DNA of 64,000 nucleotides from Palsa-504 sp963806335 (GTDB lineage Bacteria; Actinomycetota; Actinomycetes; Streptosporangiales; Streptosporangiaceae). A program made the translations under genes and the position numbers. This document shows positions 59,410 to 64,000 of this stretch, piece by piece. Location of the stretch: contig CAWDXO010000009.1 in assembly GCA_963806335.1 (NCBI GenBank), positions 124,001-188,000 on the forward strand. The letters are read 5' to 3'. The notes below the pieces were generated by a model that was given only the letters and a program-made list of their open reading frames with translations, was not told the DNA's origin and made no database searches. The number at the start of each line of letters is the position of its first letter. Positions within the stretch are counted from its first letter, which is position 1.

Positions 59410-60984
59410 ATGAGCTTCAACCTTGCTGTCATTCTCAGCGAAACCGCGCATTCATCGCCAGACAAGCCCGTGGCCGTGTTCACCGGGGGCCAGCTGACGT
59501 ACCGGGAACTTGACATGGCCTCGGACCGGCTGGCAGCTTCCCTGGCGGCGGCCGGGATTAAGCCCGGTGACCCGGTGGCACTGCAGCTGCCCAACATCCC
59601 CCAGTTTCTGATCTGCTACTTCGGGATCCTCAAGGCGGGCGGCATCGTCGTGCCGCTCAACGTCATGCTCAAGGCGCCCGAGGTGGCATTCCATCTAGGC
59701 GATAGCGGGGCCCGCGTCCTGATCACCTGGGAAGGGATCCTGGCCGAGGCCGTCAAGGGAGCCGAAGCCGCCGGGCTCGAGGAAATCTATGCCGTCGGCC
59801 ACGGCGATGACTCCGGAGGTGCCGTCCCGTTCGAGCGGCTGCTGGCCGTCGAGGTGGCGCACTTCGAGATGGCCATGCGGCAGCCCATGGACACCGCTGT
59901 CATCGTCTATACCTCGGGCACGACGGGTCGGCCCAAGGGCGCCGAGCTCACGCACCTGCAGCTGTACATGAACGCCGACATCCCCGGCCGCCTGTTCGAG
60001 GTCCAGCCCGACGACATCGTGATCACCGTGCTGCCGCTGTTCCATGTCTTCGGCCTATCCAGCATCCTGGACATCTGCGTGCGGTTCGGCTGCACCATGT
60101 CGCTGATCCCGCGGTTCACCCCCGCCGCGGTGCTGACCGCGATCCAGCGCGACCGGGCCACCATCTTCGAGGGCGTGCCCACCATGTTCGCCGACCTGCT
60201 TTCCTGCCCGGACATAGACCGCTACGACCTGTCCTCGCTGCGGATCGCCATCTCCGGCGGGGCGTCCATCCCCGCGCCGGTCCTGGACGCGTTCGAGGAC
60301 CGCTTCGGGCTGATCATCCTGGAGGGCTACGGGCTGACCGAAACCGCGTCGACGGTGACCTTCAACCTCAGCGAGCACGAGCGCCGCGCCTACAGCGTCG
60401 GCAAGCCCATCTGGGGCACCCAGACGCAGGTCTGGGACAACCAGGGCCGGCCACTGCCGCCCGGCCCGGAGCACGTCGGCGAGGTCGTCACCCGCGGCCT
60501 GCACGTGATGAAGGGCTACCTGCACAACCCCCAGGCCACCGCCGCCACCTTCACCGGCGACTGGCTGCGTACCGGGGACCTGGGCTACTTCGACCGGGAC
60601 GGGTTCTTGTTCATCGTCAGCCGCGAGAAGGAACTCATCATCCGGGGCGGCTACAACGTCTACCCCAGCGAGATCGAGAACGTGCTGCACGCCCACCCGG
60701 CGGTCGCCGAGGCCGCGGTGGTCGGTATTCCCGACGGGCGGCTCGGCGAAGAGGTCATGGCGGTCATCGTCCCGCGGCAGGCGGCGACCGTGCTGGAAGC
60801 CGACTTGTTCTCCTACTGCGGGGAGCGGCTGGCTGCCTACAAATGCCCGCGGATTTTCGAGTTCCGCTCGGAGCTGCCCAAGAACTCGCTCGGCAAGATC
60901 CTCAAGGACGAACTGGTCCGGCTCCGGGTGCCCCGGATCCGGGTCCAAAGTCCGGGACCTTTGGCATCGGATGAAGTGAGCTAA
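59410..60984 (+). CDS. Long-chain acyl-CoA ligase (AMP-forming)
   Basis: 524 residues. The AMP-binding signature 'YTSGTTGRPKGAELTH', 'EGYGLTETAS', 'WLRTGDLGYFDRDGFLFIVSREKELIIRGGYNVYP' (longer block, broken by Asp/Arg) and the C-terminal lysine of 'NSLGKILKDEL' are complete. Substrate is likely a fatty acid, since it is the divergent partner of the WS/DGAT gene. The last codons contain a weak box (60941) that may serve the next gene. Confidence 0.92.
   Translation: MSFNLAVILSETAHSSPDKPVAVFTGGQLTYRELDMASDRLAASLAAAGIKPGDPVALQLPNIPQFLICYFGILKAGGIVVPLNVMLKAPEVAFHLGDSGARVLITWEGILAEAVKGAEAAGLEEIYAVGHGDDSGGAVPFERLLAVEVAHFEMAMRQPMDTAVIVYTSGTTGRPKGAELTHLQLYMNADIPGRLFEVQPDDIVITVLPLFHVFGLSSILDICVRFGCTMSLIPRFTPAAVLTAIQRDRATIFEGVPTMFADLLSCPDIDRYDLSSLRIAISGGASIPAPVLDAFEDRFGLIILEGYGLTETASTVTFNLSEHERRAYSVGKPIWGTQTQVWDNQGRPLPPGPEHVGEVVTRGLHVMKGYLHNPQATAATFTGDWLRTGDLGYFDRDGFLFIVSREKELIIRGGYNVYPSEIENVLHAHPAVAEAAVVGIPDGRLGEEVMAVIVPRQAATVLEADLFSYCGERLAAYKCPRIFEFRSELPKNSLGKILKDELVRLRVPRIRVQSPGPLASDEVS
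60941..60967 (+). promoter_or_regulatory. Weak DevR-type sites inside the ligase 3' end
   Basis: GGGTCCAAAGTCCG (60941-60954, two mismatches) overlaps GGGACCTTTGGCAT (60954-60967, left half only). They lie 70-85 bases before the next gene and are in coding DNA, so they may be chance. Confidence 0.35.
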
Positions 60985-61025
60985 GTCTCTCCCGGTCCGG
61001 AAAGGCCCTGGGCGAAGCTGAGGCC

Positions 61026-61358
61026 ATGAACGCGAGATACCTGCACCCATCAGCCAGGAAAGACAACGCCACGGCCCAGCGCGGCTCCGGCGACACCGTC
61101 GGCTCGCCCGCCCAGGGCGCAGGGCCGGCCGACCGCGCCTGCTGCTGCCCGGCTAAGGCGGTCGTGCGGGTCACGGTTCCGGCCGCCCCGGCTCGGCCCC
61201 GCCAGACCGACCTGCTGCTTTGCGGACACCACTACCGCGTCTCGCGGCACGCCCTCACGGCGGCCTCGGCCACCGTGCGGGGGCTGCCCGGGACGCCGCG
61301 CGACATCATGAGCTGGATTGAGCTAGACCACCAGAGTTCATCATGCACGCCTACGTAA
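61026..61358 (+). CDS. DUF7455-like small zinc-ribbon-type protein
   Basis: 110 residues. 'ADRACCCPAKAVVRVTVPA' and 'DLLLCGHHYRVSRHAL' form the two knuckles (C-x2-C and C-x-H-H) of the DUF7455 family, which in actinomycetes is a small metal-binding protein of unknown function. The third consecutive cysteine and the 30-residue C-terminal extension are unusual. Its last 16 bases overlap the start of the CBS-BON gene in another frame, so the two are likely coupled. Confidence 0.7.
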   Translation: MNARYLHPSARKDNATAQRGSGDTVGSPAQGAGPADRACCCPAKAVVRVTVPAAPARPRQTDLLLCGHHYRVSRHALTAASATVRGLPGTPRDIMSWIELDHQSSSCTPT

Positions 61359-61981
61359 GGGACGTCATGACCGCGAACGTCGTGACGGTCCGGGCTGAAA
61401 CGTCCTACCGGGACATGATCACCCTGGTCCGCAGGCACCGGATCAGCGGGTTGCCGGTGGTGAACGAGGACGGGAAGGTCCTCGGCGTGGTGTCTGAGAC
61501 AGATCTGCTGGCCCCGGAGGCCGTCGGTCCCGGACAGGGCGTTCACCCGACCCGGCTGCCGCACCGGAAGCAGGTAATGGCGGACACGGCGACCGCGGGC
61601 GACCTGATGACCCATCCGGCGGTGACGACAGATCCGGACGAACTCGTCGCCAACGCGGCCCGCCTGATGCTCTCGCTCAAGCTCCAGCGGCTCCCGGTCG
61701 CCGATCGCGACGGGCGCCTGGTCGGCATCGTCAGCCGGTCCGACGTGCTGAGCGTGTTCAGCCGGACCGATGAGGATATCCGCCGTGAGGTCACCCAGGA
61801 TGTGATCATGGACGGCTTCTTCACCGACCCCAGCCGGTTCACGGTAACGGTGCAAGACGGGATCGTCACGCTGGCCGGTGCCCCGGGCAGCGTCGTGCTC
61901 GGCGAGAACATCGTCGACCAGGTCCGGCAACTCGAGGGCGTGGTCGCCGTCCAGGACCAGTTCACCTATCCGGAACTTTAG
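61343..61981 (+). CDS. CBS-pair protein with BON domain (short form)
   Basis: 212 residues: CBS1 'VRDVMTANVVTVRAETSYRDMITLVRRHRISGLPVV' (in two parts), CBS2 'AGDLMTHPAVTTDPDELVANAARLM', BON domain (about 165-210, 'VTVQDGIVTLAGAPGS'). In M. tuberculosis the DosR regulon includes the CBS protein Hrp1 (Rv2626c), but that lacks BON. The stop codon lies within a near-perfect DevR box (61972), which controls the next gene. Confidence 0.9.
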   Translation: MHAYVRDVMTANVVTVRAETSYRDMITLVRRHRISGLPVVNEDGKVLGVVSETDLLAPEAVGPGQGVHPTRLPHRKQVMADTATAGDLMTHPAVTTDPDELVANAARLMLSLKLQRLPVADRDGRLVGIVSRSDVLSVFSRTDEDIRREVTQDVIMDGFFTDPSRFTVTVQDGIVTLAGAPGSVVLGENIVDQVRQLEGVVAVQDQFTYPEL

Positions 61982-62030
61982 TCCCGTCGTCAGAGGAGAC
62001 CAAGGGCCCTAGGACAGGGCCATAAGTCCC
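61972..62030 (+). promoter_or_regulatory. Paired DevR/DosR-type boxes
   Basis: GGAACTTTAGTCCC (61972-61985) and GGGCCATAAGTCCC (62017-62030), each with one mismatch, are 45 bases apart. They lie 137 and 93 bases before the Rv1733c-like gene. Their central bases (TTTA, ATAA) are the ones most like the mycobacterial consensus spacer. Confidence 0.7.
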
Positions 62031-62115
62031 TACCTGATCGTACCCAGCGCGCGGCAGGCTAGTGGACAGGCGGCCGATACCCTCACAGCCGCCCGGTTAG
62101 CCGCCGGAGGTGATC

Positions 62116-62727
62116 ATGATGCGCGGCAATAAGGTCCTCAGACCGAGCGGGCGCCTGACACGCTGCGCCCGCTGGCTCGGCTTGGACCGTAACCCGCTGC
62201 GCCGGACCACCGACCGGATCGAGGCGGCCATCCGGCTGGCCATGATCATCTTGCTCGTCGGCGCGGTGCCCATGGCCGCCGTCGCCGTCGGCCAGCGGGC
62301 CGATCAGCTGGCCATTCGCCACGCTCACGCGCAGCAAGTAGGGGATCACCTGGTGAACGCGGTCTTGGTCCGGCAGGCGCCCGCGACCGGGATCCCGGAC
62401 CCGTATACCTCGATCCAGTACACGTGGGTCTTGGCCCGCTGGCAGCCGCCGGGCCAGGCCCGGTTCGGGGAGGTCCTGGCCGCAGCCGGATCGCGCCGGG
62501 GAAGCACCGTGGCGACCTGGATCAACGCCTCCGGCGCGGTCACCGATCCCCCGCCAAAACACCGTGAGATTGTCGGCGATGTCTGCGTCGCCGTCGCGGC
62601 GACCTGCCTCCTGTCAATGCTGGTGCTGCTGGGGTCGGCTGCGCTCGCCCGCCGGACCCTGGACCGTTGGCGGCTGGACGCCTGGGAGGCCGAGTGGCGG
62701 GCGAGCGGTCCGCTCCGTTCCCGCTGA
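62116..62727 (+). CDS. Rv1733c-like membrane protein
   Basis: About 203 residues from ATG 62116 (ATG 62119 also fits; ribosome site GGAGGTGATC). Two transmembrane helices (about 42-62 and 158-180) flank an outer domain, after the marker 'LDRNPLRRTTDRIEAAIRLAMI', typical of the Rv1733c family. Rv1733c is a DosR-regulon protein of unknown function and a known latency antigen. The presence of paired DevR boxes strengthens the assignment. Confidence 0.8.
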   Translation: MMRGNKVLRPSGRLTRCARWLGLDRNPLRRTTDRIEAAIRLAMIILLVGAVPMAAVAVGQRADQLAIRHAHAQQVGDHLVNAVLVRQAPATGIPDPYTSIQYTWVLARWQPPGQARFGEVLAAAGSRRGSTVATWINASGAVTDPPPKHREIVGDVCVAVAATCLLSMLVLLGSAALARRTLDRWRLDAWEAEWRASGPLRSR

Positions 62728-62831
62728 TAAGCCTGATCCCTGGCGCGAAAGACGGATGGGGCCGTGGGTCAGGTGCGGACGGGATGAAGGTCAGGCCTGC
62801 TCAGGGGTACCGCCGCGAGCGCGGTCGTTGG

Positions 62832-62845
62832 GGGACCTCGGTCCC
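62832..62845 (+). promoter_or_regulatory. Perfect DevR/DosR-type box
   Basis: GGGACCTCGGTCCC, about 120 bases before the Hsp20 gene. In M. tuberculosis hspX is the strongest DosR target, so this is the expected place for a perfect site. Confidence 0.8.
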
Positions 62846-62957
62846 ATAGTCATGACGAAGGTCGCGTCGTGCCGTGCCATCTGGCCCTGCCCTTCCGGGT
62901 CTGGCTGTTATGCGATCGAGATGGAAGTGCACGCACCGCCACAGAAAGGCCGAAGAG

Positions 62958-63380
62958 ATGAGCAATGTGCTGCGTAGAGACCCGAGGACAATGTTCCCGG
63001 ACCTGGTCGAGTGGTTCGAGGAGCCGTTCATGACGCTGCGCCCCTACCTGGCCCAGCCGATCAGGGTCGAGGATTACCTGGAAGGTGAGCACTACATGAT
63101 CCGGGCGGAGCTAGCCGGGATCGACCCGGAGAAGGATGTCGAAGTGACGGTCGGCTCCGGCTACCTGACCATCCGCGCCGAGCGGCACGACAAGACCGAG
63201 GGCAAGCACCGATCGGAGTTCCGGTATGGCGCATTCACCCGCAGCCTGCCGCTGCCAGCCAACGCCGGCGAGGACGACGTCAAGGCGACCTACCACGACG
63301 GCATCCTCACGATCGCCGTCGGGCTTCAGACCGAGAAGAAGGAACCGGTCAAGAAGATCGAGGTCAAGTCGATCAAATAG
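62958..63380 (+). CDS. hspX: Hsp20/alpha-crystallin chaperone, HspX (Acr) type
   Basis: From ATG 62958, 140 residues (HspX has 144). 'RRDPRTMFPDLVEWF', 'IRAELAGIDPEKDVEVTV', 'YLTIRAER', 'SEFRYGAFTRSLPLPA' and 'EDDVKATYHDGILTIAV' match mycobacterial HspX block by block. It binds unfolding proteins without ATP and is the hallmark of hypoxic dormancy. Two hairpin-forming palindromes follow the stop. Confidence 0.95.
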   Translation: MSNVLRRDPRTMFPDLVEWFEEPFMTLRPYLAQPIRVEDYLEGEHYMIRAELAGIDPEKDVEVTVGSGYLTIRAERHDKTEGKHRSEFRYGAFTRSLPLPANAGEDDVKATYHDGILTIAVGLQTEKKEPVKKIEVKSIK

Positions 63381-63388
63381 GTCCCTCC

Positions 63389-63441
63389 CGCTGACCTAAG
63401 GTCAGCGCTCATGACTGTGGCCGCGTCGGCGGGCGCGGCCA
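63389..63441. terminator. Palindrome and hairpin after hspX
   Basis: CGCTGACCTAAGGTCAGCG (63389-63407) is a perfect 19-base palindrome (9-bp arms). TGGCCGCG and CGCGGCCA (63418-63441) form a second 8-bp stem with an 8-base loop. They probably terminate the hspX transcript. The first also resembles a DevR box with TGACC in place of GGACC. Confidence 0.6.
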
Positions 63442-63555
63442 TTGCCATGTCGCGGGCGCGCCGGCAGGGTGCCGCCCGGTACCGCAGGCAACGCCCACCG
63501 TTCCCTCCGCATGGCCAAGAGCGGTACGCCAGACGATGAAGGTGCCCGGCAGATA

Positions 63556-63569
63556 AGGACCTTCTTCCC
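63556..63569 (+). promoter_or_regulatory. Weak DevR-type box
   Basis: AGGACCTTCTTCCC has two mismatches and lies 43 bases before the PNPOx gene at 63605. The same distance is seen at the paralogous gene (42202 to 42252), which supports it. Confidence 0.5.
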
Positions 63570-63604
63570 TAGGTATAGGGCATCACGCCCAGCATGCTCT
63601 GCGC

Positions 63605-64000
63605 ATGTACTCCGACGGCACGTTCGTGGACCACTTGTCCAGACACGAATGTCTGCGGCGGCTGGAATCCGTTCCTGTCGGCCGGATCGTTTACACCCGG
63701 CAGGCCCTGCCCGCGGTGGAACTCGTCAACTTCGCGATCGACGACGGCGACATCGTCATCAGGACGGACACGGGCAGTAAGCTCGCGGCGGCGACCCAGG
63801 GAACGGTGGTCGCGTTCGAGGCCGATTCCATCGGCCCCGACCACGACGCTGGCTGGACCGTCACCGCCATCGGACGGTCGCGTGAGGTCATAGATCGTGA
63901 GGACATCGATCACCTGCACAAGATCGGACTCCGCGCCTGGGCGCCGGGAACGCGGGACCACTTCATCCGCATCGCACCGGAAATCCTGACCGGCCGGCTG
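63605..64000 (+). CDS. PNPOx-like flavin-binding protein (cut by window edge)
   Basis: The frame is open from ATG 63605 to the window end (132 codons). 'LESVPVGRIVYTRQALPAVELVNFAIDDGDIVIR' (in parts), 'WTVTAIGRSREV' and 'HFIRIAPEILTGRL' match the protein at 42252 closely in order and length, so about 20 residues or fewer remain outside the window. It would bind FMN or F420. Confidence 0.85.
   Translation, partial: MYSDGTFVDHLSRHECLRRLESVPVGRIVYTRQALPAVELVNFAIDDGDIVIRTDTGSKLAAATQGTVVAFEADSIGPDHDAGWTVTAIGRSREVIDREDIDHLHKIGLRAWAPGTRDHFIRIAPEILTGRL

Overview
This is one contiguous stretch of a high-GC actinomycete chromosome. The evidence is strong GC bias at third codon positions, many GTG/TTG starts, DUF4232 secreted proteins, a conservon-type signalling operon, MocR and PknB-type proteins, and a DevR/DevS-type dormancy locus. 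The family is uncertain; a soil Streptosporangiales or Streptomycetales-like organism fits. I saw no rRNA, tRNA, CRISPR array, transposase or phage gene.

Region 1 (about 0-13.9 kb) is mostly cell-envelope and secreted proteins: an MFS exporter fragment, a single-domain response regulator followed by a histidine-kinase remnant, a DUF4232 lipoprotein, a MauE-like membrane protein, a DUF1906 hydrolase-like protein with a Tat-type partner, an OafA-type acyltransferase with an SGNH domain, an L,D-transpeptidase, a MinD-like ATPase with a repetitive tail, a DUF4232 plus GH25-like secreted protein and a kelch protein. Region 2 (13.9-24.8 kb) is carbohydrate metabolism (an MGH1/GH63-like glycosidase, a broken glucose dehydrogenase, a gluconolactonase-like protein, a GH15 enzyme), plus a MocR regulator and a RecQ-type helicase. 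Region 3 (24.6-38.1 kb) is a mixed region: a shortened conservon (sensor kinase and roadblock protein only) with an ABC substrate-binding protein, an MbtG-like N-hydroxylase operon, a Ser/Thr kinase, a sulfite-oxidase-type enzyme, a geranylgeranyl-reductase-like flavoprotein, tandem repeats, a hairpin cluster and several decayed genes (acetyltransferase, frameshifted DUF3072).

Region 4 (38.2-64 kb) is the most interesting part. It is a dense hypoxia/dormancy island: six universal stress proteins, a DevR response regulator and a DevS-like GAF kinase, three flavin-binding PNPOx-like proteins (one fused to an XRE domain), two CBS-BON proteins, an HspX-type Hsp20, an Rv1733c-like membrane protein, a wax-ester-synthase/DGAT divergent from an acyl-CoA ligase, GAPDH, phosphate acetyltransferase beside an acetate kinase remnant, a flavodoxin, an AcuC-type deacetylase, a STAS protein and a KimA-like permease carrying an OB-fold tail. 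Most of its intergenic regions carry a palindrome of the form GGGAC-N4-GTCCC, the core and spacing of the mycobacterial DosR/DevR box. Six are perfect and about a dozen are near-perfect; in a by-eye scan I found no perfect copy in the first 38 kb. The recognition-helix residues of the encoded DevR match those of M. tuberculosis DosR at the positions known to touch DNA. The island therefore looks like a self-contained regulon comparable to the OsdR/OsdK cluster of Streptomyces coelicolor: DevS senses a gas or redox cue, DevR binds the boxes, and the targets protect proteins, store lipid, rewire acetyl-CoA and glycolytic flux, and change ion transport.
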